DNA of 16,209 bases from VAZQ01 sp040510815 (GCA_040510815.1 JBEVIH010000068.1:1-16209); one strand, 5' to 3'; positions 6,308-13,253 are shown, counted from the stretch's first letter. The notes: generated by a model from the letters alone, not told the origin. Translations and numbers: made by a program.

Positions 6308-7111
6308 TCAGACCGGCAGCGGCCGAGCGCGGCGCTTCGCGCTGCGCTCGAAGAACAGCGCCTGGCTCGCAATGGCCGACACCGTGGCCGGCTGGAACGG
6401 CTTGGCGATCAGGAAGGCCGGCTCCGGCCGCTCTCCGGTGAGGAAGCGTTCCGGATAGGCGGTGATGAAGATCACCGGCACTTCGAACGTCTTCAGGAGG
6501 TCGTTGACCGCATCGAGCCCGGAGCTGCCGTCGGCGAGCTGGATGTCGGCCAGGATCAGTCCGGGCCTCTTTTTCTTCACCAGCGCCACCGCCTCGGCAT
6601 GGGTGCGGGCGACGCCCAGAACGCGATGGCCCAGGCTCTCGACCAGCGTTTCCAGCTCCATCGCGATGAACGTGTCGTCCTCGATGATCAGCACGTCGGT
6701 GGCGATCTCGGCCGCGAGCTCGCGGCCGGATTCCTCGACCAGACCGCGCAAGGTCATGACATCGATGTCGAGGATGCGGGCGGCGTCGGGCTCGGCAAAC
6801 CCCTCGAGCGCCACCAGCAGGAAGGCTTGGCGGGGCAGCGGGGTGATGCTGGCGAGCTTCTGTTCGCCCGGCAGCACCGATGCGGTGCCTTCCCTGGCGC
6901 CGTTGACCGAGATCGAATTCCAAATCTTCGTGAACAGCCGATAGAGCGCGACCCGCGGTCCCTTCGGTTCCTCGACCACGTTGGCGTCGGCGATCAGGGC
7001 TTCCAGGGTGGCGGCGACATAGGCGTCACCCGACGCTTGGCTGCCGGTTAGGGCGCGGGCATAGCGCCGCAGAAAGGGCAGGTATTGGGCTACCGCTTTG
7101 GCATTCGGCAC
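6308..7111 (-). CDS. phyR: General stress response regulator PhyR (sigma-like plus receiver domains)
   Basis: This 267-residue protein has the PhyR architecture. An N-terminal sigma-like (EcfG-mimic) domain spans about residues 5-130, and a C-terminal receiver domain about 138-255. Receiver residues are the acidic E144-D145-D146, phosphoacceptor D189 (LADIQL), T217 in FITAYPER and K237 in AKPFQP. The last two fit the FAT-GUY-type receivers of PhyR. On phosphorylation, PhyR sequesters NepR and frees EcfG. The start is a GTG (7111) with GGGAGGG at 7122-7116, four bases away. A perfect EcfG promoter (7176-7152) gives a leader of about 34 bases, so it is autoregulated. It diverges from nepR-ecfG, the standard arrangement. 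Confidence 0.97.
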   Translation of the reverse strand: MPNAKAVAQYLPFLRRYARALTGSQASGDAYVAATLEALIADANVVEEPKGPRVALYRLFTKIWNSISVNGAREGTASVLPGEQKLASITPLPRQAFLLVALEGFAEPDAARILDIDVMTLRGLVEESGRELAAEIATDVLIIEDDTFIAMELETLVESLGHRVLGVARTHAEAVALVKKKRPGLILADIQLADGSSGLDAVNDLLKTFEVPVIFITAYPERFLTGERPEPAFLIAKPFQPATVSAIASQALFFERSAKRRARPLPV

Positions 7112-7151
7112 GAGACCCTCCCGCTGTCGGTTCCCTGAGGTTATCCTGCCG

Positions 7152-7176
7152 AACGCGGCTGCGGTAAAAAAGTTCC
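7152..7176 (-). promoter_or_regulatory. EcfG promoter of phyR
   Basis: On the minus strand GGAAC (7176-7172), 16 bases, then CGTT (7155-7152), an exact consensus match. Its -35 lies only 8 bases from the -35 of the opposing nepR promoter. Confidence 0.85.
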
Positions 7177-7184
7177 ATCAGGGC

Positions 7185-7209
7185 GGAACGAATGGATTTG
7201 GCTGACGTT
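7185..7209 (+). promoter_or_regulatory. EcfG promoter of nepR-ecfG
   Basis: GGAAC (7185-7189), 16 bases, then CGTT (7206-7209), an exact consensus match. It implies positive autoregulation of the sigma factor together with its anti-sigma factor. The predicted leader is about 50 bases. Confidence 0.85.
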
Positions 7210-7266
7210 ATGCCCGGATAGGCCACCAAAAGGGCTCAAGCGCGCCGGGACGCGGGGGAGAGGTGG

Positions 7267-7614
7267 ATGAATGAGCGAAAGCCGGATAGGCCGGATTTGG
7301 GGCGGGAGGGGTCCCCGCAGCCACAAGGAAGGTCTCCAGGGTCAGGATCGATGATGCAGACCGACGTCCAGGTACGAAAGGCACGCGGTCGACTCAGCCG
7401 ACACGTGCAGAACAAGCTCGGCGAAACGCTTCACGCGATGTTCGACGAGATCGTGAAGGAGGGAGTTCCTGACCGGTTCTCCAAGCTCCTGGAACAGATC
7501 AATGGGGGTGGGGGGCTCCACGGCACCAGGGCCGGTGAGCTTGACGCCGCCGAGACTGGGCCGGACTCGCTCGTCAGAGCGAAAGAGCCCGAGGACAAGG
7601 GGTCGAGGTCATGA
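7267..7614 (+). CDS. nepR: Anti-sigma factor NepR
   Basis: The NepR core lies at about residues 41-79. It contains NKLGETLHAMFDEIVKEGVP followed by DRFSKLLEQI, matching the two-helix NepR signature with the FDEIV and PDRF elements that bind EcfG or PhyR. It keeps EcfG inactive until PhyR~P competes for it. At 115 residues it is longer than many NepR proteins: a 40-residue polar N-terminal extension and a 35-residue charged tail flank the core. The start at 7267 has GGGGGAGAGG upstream. M29 or M30 (7351/7354) are alternatives that would give a more usual length. Its stop overlaps the ecfG start (ATGA at 7611-7614), implying translational coupling. Confidence 0.93.
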   Translation: MNERKPDRPDLGREGSPQPQGRSPGSGSMMQTDVQVRKARGRLSRHVQNKLGETLHAMFDEIVKEGVPDRFSKLLEQINGGGGLHGTRAGELDAAETGPDSLVRAKEPEDKGSRS

Positions 7615-8162
7615 CGCTTCAGGCATCCGTGCGCGAAGCCATGCTCGCCGCTGTTCCGAGCTTGCGCGCCTTCGCTATCTCGCTCAGCGGCAACGTCGAC
7701 CGCGCCGACGATCTCGTGCAGGAAACGCTCCTGCGCGCCATGGCCAACATCAATTCGTTCCAGCCGGGGACGAATATGTCGGCGTGGCTGTTCACCATTC
7801 TTCGCAACCTGTTCCGCTCCGAATATCGCAAGCGGCGGCGCGAGGTCGAGGACGTCGACGGCAGCTACGCCGACAGCCTCAAATCCCACCCCGAGCAGCA
7901 TAGCCGGGTGGAGTTCGAGGAATTCCGCGTCGCGCTCGCGAAGCTGCCGCCGGACCAGCGCGAGGCGCTGCTGCTGGTGGGCGCCTCCGGCTTCTCCTAC
8001 GAGGAGGCGGCCGCGATCTGCGATTGCGCGGTCGGGACGATCAAGAGCCGGGTCAACCGGGCGCGCACGCGGCTCTCGGAGCTGCTTTCGATCGACAGCG
8101 CCGACGAGTTCGGGCCCGATCACACGACCCGCGCCATCCTGACCGCGGGCGGACGCGGCTGA
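7611..8162 (+). CDS. ecfG: ECF sigma factor EcfG (general stress response)
   Basis: This 183-residue ECF sigma factor has a sigma-2 region at about residues 15-75, with DDLVQETLLRA at 33-43 and W59-L-F-T-I-L-R-N. A sigma-4 region spans about 103-160, with KLPPDQREALLL and the helix-turn-helix YEEAAAICDCAVGTIKSRVN. No extra C-terminal domain is present. Together with nepR and phyR this fits the EcfG (ECF15) group, which directs RNA polymerase to GGAAC-N16-CGTT promoters. The start overlaps the nepR stop by four bases. Several matching promoters in this window are its likely targets. Confidence 0.96.
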   Translation: MTLQASVREAMLAAVPSLRAFAISLSGNVDRADDLVQETLLRAMANINSFQPGTNMSAWLFTILRNLFRSEYRKRRREVEDVDGSYADSLKSHPEQHSRVEFEEFRVALAKLPPDQREALLLVGASGFSYEEAAAICDCAVGTIKSRVNRARTRLSELLSIDSADEFGPDHTTRAILTAGGRG

Positions 8163-8186
8163 TTTTCGGCCGCGCTCACATGGTTT

Positions 8187-8226
8187 GACTTGTCATGCCC
8201 GGCCTTGTGTCGGGCATCGACGTCTT
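8187..8226. repeat. Short palindromic element resembling a dispersed Hyphomicrobiales repeat
   Basis: ATGCCCG (8195-8201) and CGGGCAT (8211-8217) form a 7-bp stem, extendable by G-T and C-G. It is flanked by TGTC on the left and CGACGTCTTT on the right. This resembles the dispersed 'GTCATGCCCGGGCTTGTCCC... CCACGTCTT' palindrome I recall from Bradyrhizobium-type genomes. The second half of the usual element appears degraded. It lies just after ecfG and could also help end that transcript. Confidence 0.45.
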
Positions 8227-8298
8227 TACTGCTCAGAAAGCAAACAGTGGATGGCTTCGGAGGTTGGGCCTGCCCGTCTTCGGGGATCGGTCCACGCC

Positions 8299-8336
8299 AA
8301 AAAAGTTCTCGCTCGACCCAAGGTCGAGCGAGAACT
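8299..8336 (-). terminator. Intrinsic terminator of the DUF1328 gene
   Basis: A perfect 15-bp inverted repeat (8304-8318 with 8322-8336) has a 3-base loop. Read on the minus strand it is followed by six T (complement of A at 8299-8304). It starts 25 bases after the stop of the minus-strand DUF1328 gene. It may also stop plus-strand read-through from ecfG. Confidence 0.85.
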
Positions 8337-8361
8337 CCGCGCGCGCCCTGAAAACTGGGAG

Positions 8362-8541
8362 TTACGGTACCGTCGGCGCACGCCCGCGGACGAGGCCGAC
8401 AACCGCCGAAATCAGGAACAGAATGATCGCGACGAAGAAAATGATCTTGGCGATCTCCACCGCGAAACCCGCGATGCCGCCAAATCCGAGCACCGCGGCG
8501 ATCAGCGCGACGATCAGAAACGTCAGAGCCCAACCGAGCAT
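8362..8541 (-). CDS. DUF1328-family small membrane protein
   Basis: This 59-residue protein begins MLGWALTFLIVALIAAVLGF and ends VGLVRGRAPTVP. It has two hydrophobic helices (about residues 3-22 and 27-50) joined by GGIAGFAVEI, the hallmark of the DUF1328 (YtjA-type) membrane proteins. Their function is unknown; they are often stress linked. The ATG at 8541 has a GAGGAGCG Shine-Dalgarno about 7 bases upstream. An exact EcfG promoter (8614-8590) gives a leader of about 40 bases, and an intrinsic terminator follows, so it is a complete one-gene unit. Its short length makes it easy to miss. Confidence 0.9.
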   Translation of the reverse strand: MLGWALTFLIVALIAAVLGFGGIAGFAVEIAKIIFFVAIILFLISAVVGLVRGRAPTVP

Positions 8542-8589
8542 GGCGAAACGCTCCTCATATCTGCGGTCTTGAACCGCCCTCGCCTAAAC

Positions 8590-8614
8590 AACGAACAAAA
8601 CGCGGGAATGTTCC
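8590..8614 (-). promoter_or_regulatory. EcfG promoter of the DUF1328 gene
   Basis: On the minus strand GGAAC (8614-8610), 16 bases, then CGTT (8593-8590), an exact consensus match. Transcription should start near 8583. Confidence 0.8.
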
Positions 8615-8635
8615 CGGCCGCGGGTTCCCCGGATT

Positions 8636-8660
8636 GGAACCCTTTGTCGGAGCCTGCATT
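8636..8660 (+). promoter_or_regulatory. Near-consensus EcfG promoter of the iron permease family gene
   Basis: GGAAC (8636-8640), 16 bases, then CATT (8657-8660), with one mismatch in the -10. It is divergent from the DUF1328 promoter, with the two -35 elements 21 bases apart. It would give a leader of about 55 bases for the gene at 8721. Confidence 0.5.
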
Positions 8661-8720
8661 GACGATTGCCGGATCGGTCGGGGCCAAGCCCGGCGCTCCT
8701 GTCCTAGTCAAGGATCTCCA

Positions 8721-9230
8721 ATGGCCCCTAAGCAGAAAGCTTCAGGCAAATCCGCAGGGCCCAAGGCTGCGAACGCCACGAGCAAGCCCAAGAGCAAGTC
8801 GAACAATCGTAAGGACGGGCCGAAGACCTGGTCGGAAGTGTTTTCCGACCTCGCTTGCGCAACGGCGCGCTATGCCGGCCACCCGCTGGCCTTCCTGACC
8901 GCGACCTCGTTGGTGATCGCCTGGGCGATCACCGGGCCGCTGTTCGGTTTCAGCGATACCTGGCAGCTCGTGATCAACACCTCGACCACGATCGTGACGT
9001 TCCTGATGGTGTTCTTGATCCAGCACACCCAGAACCGCGACACGATGGCGATCCAGCTCAAGCTGTCCGAGCTGATCATCGCCGTGCAGGACGCGGAGAA
9101 CAAGCTTGCGACGGCCGAGGATCTTTCGGAGGACGAGCTCGAGCGGTTGCACGAGCAATATCGCACCCGCGCGGAGACGACCCTCGAGCACCTCAATCAG
9201 CGGCGCGAGCACCTCAAGCGCGCCAGCTAA
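8721..9230 (+). CDS. Low-affinity iron permease family membrane protein
   Basis: This 169-residue protein has a long basic N-terminal tail (residues 1-35, Lys/Ser/Ala rich). A two-helix membrane region follows (about 55-75 and 84-101), then the family stretch FLIQHTQNRDTMAIQLKLSE and a charged, probably coiled-coil C-terminus (about 115-165). This is the compact bacterial form of the low-affinity iron permease (Fet4-like, PF04120) family. Iron transport by bacterial members is not established. The ATG at 8721 has AAGGA six bases upstream; upstream in-frame extension is unlikely because it would run back through the predicted leader. A GGAAC-N16-CATT promoter suggests EcfG control. Confidence 0.8.
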   Translation: MAPKQKASGKSAGPKAANATSKPKSKSNNRKDGPKTWSEVFSDLACATARYAGHPLAFLTATSLVIAWAITGPLFGFSDTWQLVINTSTTIVTFLMVFLIQHTQNRDTMAIQLKLSELIIAVQDAENKLATAEDLSEDELERLHEQYRTRAETTLEHLNQRREHLKRAS

Positions 9231-9358
9231 GGCGCCACGATCCGTGACGACGTTGCGCCATAGTTCGAGCGGGCCGTCCCGTGCGTTCGCCCCGCCGCTA
9301 TGGCGCGCGGGCGCTGTTGCCTTATGATGCCGGCCGGGTCCACGCGGGGCGACTTCGC

Positions 9359-10087
9359 ATGTTCGGTTGGCGCAAGCGCATCGGCTACATCACCCCGACC
9401 GTGATGGAGGTGGTGCCCTACGAGTTCTACCGGTTCGCGCCCGACGGCGTCGGGCTCGTGGGCGTCACCTGCAACATCGACGACTGGGGGCCGGAGGAGT
9501 TCGAGAAGGGGCTCGCCCAGGTCAAATCGACCGCCGGCTATCTCGGCTCGCGCGGGGTGGATTTCATCATCCACGGCGGCGGGCCGCTGGTGGTCAAGCG
9601 CGGCAAGGGATTCGAGGAGACCATCGTCAACGAGATCGAGGCGGTGGCGAAGGCGCCGGCCACCACCGGCGTGCGCGCCGGGATGGAGGCACTACGCCAC
9701 GTCGGCGCGCGCCGGATCGCGATCGCCTCGCCCTATCCGAAGGCGCAGGACGAGGCGATGGCGGGCTATCTCACCGCCCACGGCTTCGAGATGGACCTGG
9801 TCGAGGGGTGGGACATCGGCTTCAAGGCGCTGCAAAGCGTCGCGCCCTCGGCGATCTACCGGTTTGCGGCCGACGTGCTCGCCCGCGCCAAGGCCTGCGA
9901 CGCGCTCTACCTGCCGTGCGCGCAATGGCAGGCTGCGCAGATCGTCGACGTGCTGGAGAAGGACAGCGGCAAGCCGGTGATCGCCTATACCCACGCCAAC
10001 TTCTTCGCCGCGTTCCAGCGGCTCGGGCTGCGCGACCCGATCCGCGGCCACGGCCGGCTGCTCGCCTCGCTCGCCGATGTGGCTTGA
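9359..10087 (+). CDS. Asp/Glu racemase superfamily enzyme, arylmalonate decarboxylase/maleate isomerase-like
   Basis: This 242-residue protein matches the maleate isomerase/arylmalonate decarboxylase branch of the Asp/Glu racemase superfamily. It begins MFGWRKRIGYITPTVMEVVP and has GVTCNIDDWGPEEF at about 35-48. The C-terminal catalytic-type cysteine is C187 in YLPCAQW. At the position of the usual N-terminal catalytic cysteine I read HGGGP (72-76), so one of the two cysteines of racemases and isomerases seems absent. Arylmalonate decarboxylase likewise keeps only the C-terminal one. The substrate is probably a small carboxylic acid (inference). ATG 9359 is chosen because it fits the family's N-terminus; its Shine-Dalgarno is weak, and a GTG at 9281 is an alternative. 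A TctC receptor gene follows 13 bases later, probably co-transcribed. Confidence 0.8.
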   Translation: MFGWRKRIGYITPTVMEVVPYEFYRFAPDGVGLVGVTCNIDDWGPEEFEKGLAQVKSTAGYLGSRGVDFIIHGGGPLVVKRGKGFEETIVNEIEAVAKAPATTGVRAGMEALRHVGARRIAIASPYPKAQDEAMAGYLTAHGFEMDLVEGWDIGFKALQSVAPSAIYRFAADVLARAKACDALYLPCAQWQAAQIVDVLEKDSGKPVIAYTHANFFAAFQRLGLRDPIRGHGRLLASLADVA

Positions 10088-10100
10088 CGGAGATCGTGCG

Positions 10101-11144
10101 ATGCACAGCCGCCGGTCGGTCGCAGCGGGCGCGGCAATTGCATTCGCCGTGATGCTGCCGGCGGCGCCCGGCGCCGCCGATCCGGTGGCGGATTTCTATC
10201 GCGGCAAGACCGTCGAGATGATCATCGGCGCCGCCGCCGGCGGCGGCTACGACATCGCCGGCCGCGCCGTCGCGCGCCACCTGGGCCGGCACATCCCGGG
10301 CCAGCCCGCCGTGATCGTGCGCAACATGCCGGGCGCCACCAGCCTGATCATGACCAATGCGCTCTACAACCGCTCGCCGCGCGACGGCACCGTGATGGGC
10401 ATGCCCAACAACACGATTCCGCTCGAGCCGCGGCTCAAGCTGCTGGCGGCCGCCGGCAACGTCGCCTTCGACGTCAACCGCTTCAACTGGATCGGCACGC
10501 CGGTGCAGGAGCCGCAGGTGTTCTGGGTCTGGCATACCGCGCCGGCAAAGAGCTTCGCCGACCTCAAGACCGGCAAGATCATCATGGGCGCGACCGCCGC
10601 CAGCGCCGACAACTACATGCTGTCGCATCTGATGAACCAGACGCTCGGCACGCGCATGGAATTCGTCACCGGCTATCAGGGCCAGAGCGAGATCAACCTG
10701 GCGGTCGAGCGCGGCGAGGTCCAGGGCAACACCACCGGGCTGACCAACCTCGTCGTCACCAAGGCCGATTGGATCAGGCAGGGCAGGATCCGCATGCTGG
10801 TGCAGTTCGGCGGCGAGCGGGTCGCGGAGATCAAGGATGTGCCGGCGGTGGTCGAACTGGCGGCCTCGGAGGACGACCGCGAGATCTGGCGGTTCTTCAC
10901 CTCGAAATTCAAGATGGCGCGCCCGCTGGCGCTGCCGCCCGAGGTGCCGGCCGAGCGCGTCAGGGCGCTGCAGGACGCCTTCGACGCGACCATGCGCGAC
11001 CGGCAGTTCCTGGAGGAGGCGAAGCAGATCGGATTGCAGATCGATCCGCTCGGCGGCGAGGCGATCCGGCAATTGATCGCGCAGATGCAGGCGACGCCGG
11101 AGGCGCTGGTGGAGCGGCTGCGGAGGTTGTTGGCGGCGAAGTAG
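10101..11144 (+). CDS. Bug/TctC-family solute-binding protein (second)
   Basis: This 347-residue protein has a Sec-type signal peptide (R4-R5, hydrophobic 7-20, cleavage near GAA at 24-26) and a divergent TctC fold. The ligand-loop equivalent is GAAAGGGYDIAGR at about 43-55, followed by RNMPGATSLI and later VTGYQGQSEINLAVERGEVQ. It is longer and more divergent than the other two Bug proteins here. ATG 10101 is chosen because GGAG lies about 10 bases upstream and the signal peptide then begins normally. An ATG at 10077 overlaps the previous gene. It follows the racemase-like gene by 13 bases, so it may deliver or sense that enzyme's substrate (inference). Its stop is only 3 bases from the stop of the convergent TctC gene. 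Confidence 0.85.
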   Translation: MHSRRSVAAGAAIAFAVMLPAAPGAADPVADFYRGKTVEMIIGAAAGGGYDIAGRAVARHLGRHIPGQPAVIVRNMPGATSLIMTNALYNRSPRDGTVMGMPNNTIPLEPRLKLLAAAGNVAFDVNRFNWIGTPVQEPQVFWVWHTAPAKSFADLKTGKIIMGATAASADNYMLSHLMNQTLGTRMEFVTGYQGQSEINLAVERGEVQGNTTGLTNLVVTKADWIRQGRIRMLVQFGGERVAEIKDVPAVVELAASEDDREIWRFFTSKFKMARPLALPPEVPAERVRALQDAFDATMRDRQFLEEAKQIGLQIDPLGGEAIRQLIAQMQATPEALVERLRRLLAAK

Positions 11145-11147
11145 CGC

Positions 11148-12101
11148 TCACTTCAACCCGATCGTGTCCACCACCCGTTTCCAGGTCACCTGCTCCTGGC
11201 GCAGCAGCGCGGCGAACTCGGCCGGGGTGTTGGCGACCGGCCGATAGTAGACGCCTTCGATCCGCTTGCGGACCTCGGGAATCTCCTCCACCGCCCTGAT
11301 CTCGCGCGCGATCTTCTCGATGATCGCGGGCGGCGTCCGGGCCGGAGCGAACAGGCCGAACCAGGCGTCGACCGGCATTTCCGGCACGCCGGCCTCCCCG
11401 ATGGTGGGAACGTCGGGCAGGGTCGGCCAGCGCCGCGCCGAGGTGATGGCGATGCCGGTGACCTTGTCGGCGAGGATCGCCTGCTCGGTCAGGTTCACCG
11501 TCAAGGTGGCGATGTCCACCTCGCCGGTCATCACCGCCTGCAGCGCTTCCGGCGTGCTCTTGTAGGGCACGTGCACCATCTTGGTGCCGCTCTTGAGCGC
11601 GATCAGCTCGACCGACAGGTGGCCGGTGGTGCCGATGCCGACCGAGGAGAACGTGTACTTGCCGGGATCCTTCCTGAGCATGGCGATGAAGTCGGCCATC
11701 GACTTGGCGCCGTTCTTCTTGCTCGCGATCACCACGCTCGGCGTGGTCCCGAGCACCGTCACCGGCGCCAGTTCCTTCATCGGCTCGATGTTGAGCTTCA
11801 TGAACATCGGATTGGTGACGATCGGGGCCGCGATGGCGCCGCCGAGCACTGAGCCGTCGGGCGCGGAGCGCGCCACGTGCTCGACCGCGATGTTGCCGGC
11901 GGCGCCGACCCGGTAGTCGATGACGAAATTGCTGCCGAGCCGCGCTTGCAGCGCCTCCACGATCACGCGGGCGAACAGGTCGAGCCCCGATCCCGGGCCC
12001 AGCCCGAGCACGATGCTGGTGGTGCGCGGCGGCCAGTCCTGCGCCGCCGCCGGTGTCGCCGAAGCCGCCGCCAGCAGCGCCGCGATGACGAGCTTTCTCA
12101 T
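11148..12101 (-). CDS. Bug/TctC-family solute-binding protein (third)
   Basis: This 317-residue protein has a short signal peptide (R2-K3, hydrophobic 4-17, cleavage after AAA at 18-20). A typical Bug core follows: GLGPGSGLDLFAR at about 33-45, YRVGAAGNIAVEHVARSAPD, the mid-segment HVPYKSTPEALQAVMTGEVD, and RRWPTLPDVPTIGEAGVP. The start has a strong GGGGGAGG Shine-Dalgarno. It lies 78 bases downstream of the ornithine cyclodeaminase-family gene on the same strand, so the two may form an operon. No TctA/TctB partners are present. The ligand is unknown. Confidence 0.92.
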   Translation of the reverse strand: MRKLVIAALLAAASATPAAAQDWPPRTTSIVLGLGPGSGLDLFARVIVEALQARLGSNFVIDYRVGAAGNIAVEHVARSAPDGSVLGGAIAAPIVTNPMFMKLNIEPMKELAPVTVLGTTPSVVIASKKNGAKSMADFIAMLRKDPGKYTFSSVGIGTTGHLSVELIALKSGTKMVHVPYKSTPEALQAVMTGEVDIATLTVNLTEQAILADKVTGIAITSARRWPTLPDVPTIGEAGVPEMPVDAWFGLFAPARTPPAIIEKIAREIRAVEEIPEVRKRIEGVYYRPVANTPAEFAALLRQEQVTWKRVVDTIGLK

Positions 12102-12179
12102 CCGGTCCTCCCCCTCATGCTTCGGCCCGAATCCTCGCCCGGCAAAGGCGCCGGACGCAAGCGCCGCCCGGTCGCAGCC

Positions 12180-13253
12180 TCAGGGATGCACATCCTCGGT
12201 GAACCAGTCGGTCGGCAGCTCGTGGCCGAGCCCACGCTCCTTCGCCTTGCGATAGACCAGCGAGCCGGCGGCCGCGAACTGATAGCCGAGCCCGATATTG
12301 TTGATGAAGCAGGTGACCTCGGCGTCCGACCTGCGGCCCCCGGCCCGGCCGATCACGAGCTCCGGCAGGGTCGGCAGCGTCTTGAAGTCGATCTCGCCGG
12401 CAAGCTGCCAGCCGCGGCCTGCGATCTTCTCCTCGATCACCACGCCCTCGGCGGCGACATGGATCGGGCTCGGCTCGTTCCAATGGATCGCCACGCGGTC
12501 GGCGCGCTTGATCGCGGCCACCTCGATCTCCGGGCGCTTGATCGAGCTCACATGCATGCCGGGCTCGAGCCAGCGCGCGAAGAAGATGTGATCGATCGAA
12601 TTGGTGGCGCACATGGCGATGTCGGCGCCTTTGATCGCCTCTTCCGGCTGGCCGACCGGCAGCACCTCGACGCCCAGCGTCGCGCCCATCGCGGCGGCGA
12701 ACGCCTCGCGGTTTCGCGCATTGGGGCTGAAGCAGCGGATGGTCGCGATCTCGCGCACCGCGCAGGCCGCCATCAGTTGGGCGCCCGCCTGCCAGCCGGA
12801 GCCGAGGATGCCGACCGTTTTCGCGTCCTCGCGGGCGAGGTGCTTGATGCCGAGCCCGTTGGCGGCGCCGACCCGCATGCGCTGCATCACGCCGTCGGGC
12901 AGGATCGCCAGCGGCTCGCCGTTCTCCACCGAGAACAGCAGCACCAGCCCGACATAGCGGTTGTTGGGCGCGGCCGGCACCTTCTCGCGCCGCATGTTGT
13001 TGCCGCGCCTGGGCCAGGTGATGATGTCGGAATTGATCCGCACCGCGCCGACGCCGAGCTTCGGCGCCACGCCGTCCATGGATTTGAGGCTGTAAAGCGC
13101 ATCCGCCCGCGACGTCGGCGTGAAGCAGTCAGAGCGCGTGCGCGACACCCCGCGCCCGTGCGCCAATTCCACATAGGCCTCTTCCATCACCTCGATGCAG
13201 TCGCGCATCGTCAGCAGCGTCTCGACATCGTCGTTCGACAGGATCAGGGTCAT
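12180..13253 (-). CDS. Ornithine cyclodeaminase/mu-crystallin family protein
   Basis: This 357-residue protein has the family layout: an N-terminal substrate/dimerisation part, and a Rossmann NAD(P)-binding region starting with VGILGSGWQAGAQL at 147-160. The conserved R127 segment (MQRMRVGAANGLGIKHLAR) precedes it. The C-terminal stretch FINNIGLGYQFAAAGSLVYR (316-335) replaces the typical 'K/G-S-x-G-x-A-x-Q-D' end of ornithine cyclodeaminases. Members include ornithine cyclodeaminase, alanine dehydrogenase, ketimine reductase and opine-type enzymes; sequence alone does not pick one. A basic insert around residues 80-96 (PRRGNNMRREK) resembles the longer members. The start has GGAG 7 bases upstream. 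A Bug receptor gene follows and may supply the substrate. Confidence 0.85.
   Translation of the reverse strand: MTLILSNDDVETLLTMRDCIEVMEEAYVELAHGRGVSRTRSDCFTPTSRADALYSLKSMDGVAPKLGVGAVRINSDIITWPRRGNNMRREKVPAAPNNRYVGLVLLFSVENGEPLAILPDGVMQRMRVGAANGLGIKHLAREDAKTVGILGSGWQAGAQLMAACAVREIATIRCFSPNARNREAFAAAMGATLGVEVLPVGQPEEAIKGADIAMCATNSIDHIFFARWLEPGMHVSSIKRPEIEVAAIKRADRVAIHWNEPSPIHVAAEGVVIEEKIAGRGWQLAGEIDFKTLPTLPELVIGRAGGRRSDAEVTCFINNIGLGYQFAAAGSLVYRKAKERGLGHELPTDWFTEDVHP

Noticed and set aside
9219..9236. Hairpin GCGCC/GGCGC over the stop codon of the iron permease family gene
   Set aside because: It has only 5 bp and no T run, as expected by chance in such GC-rich sequence.
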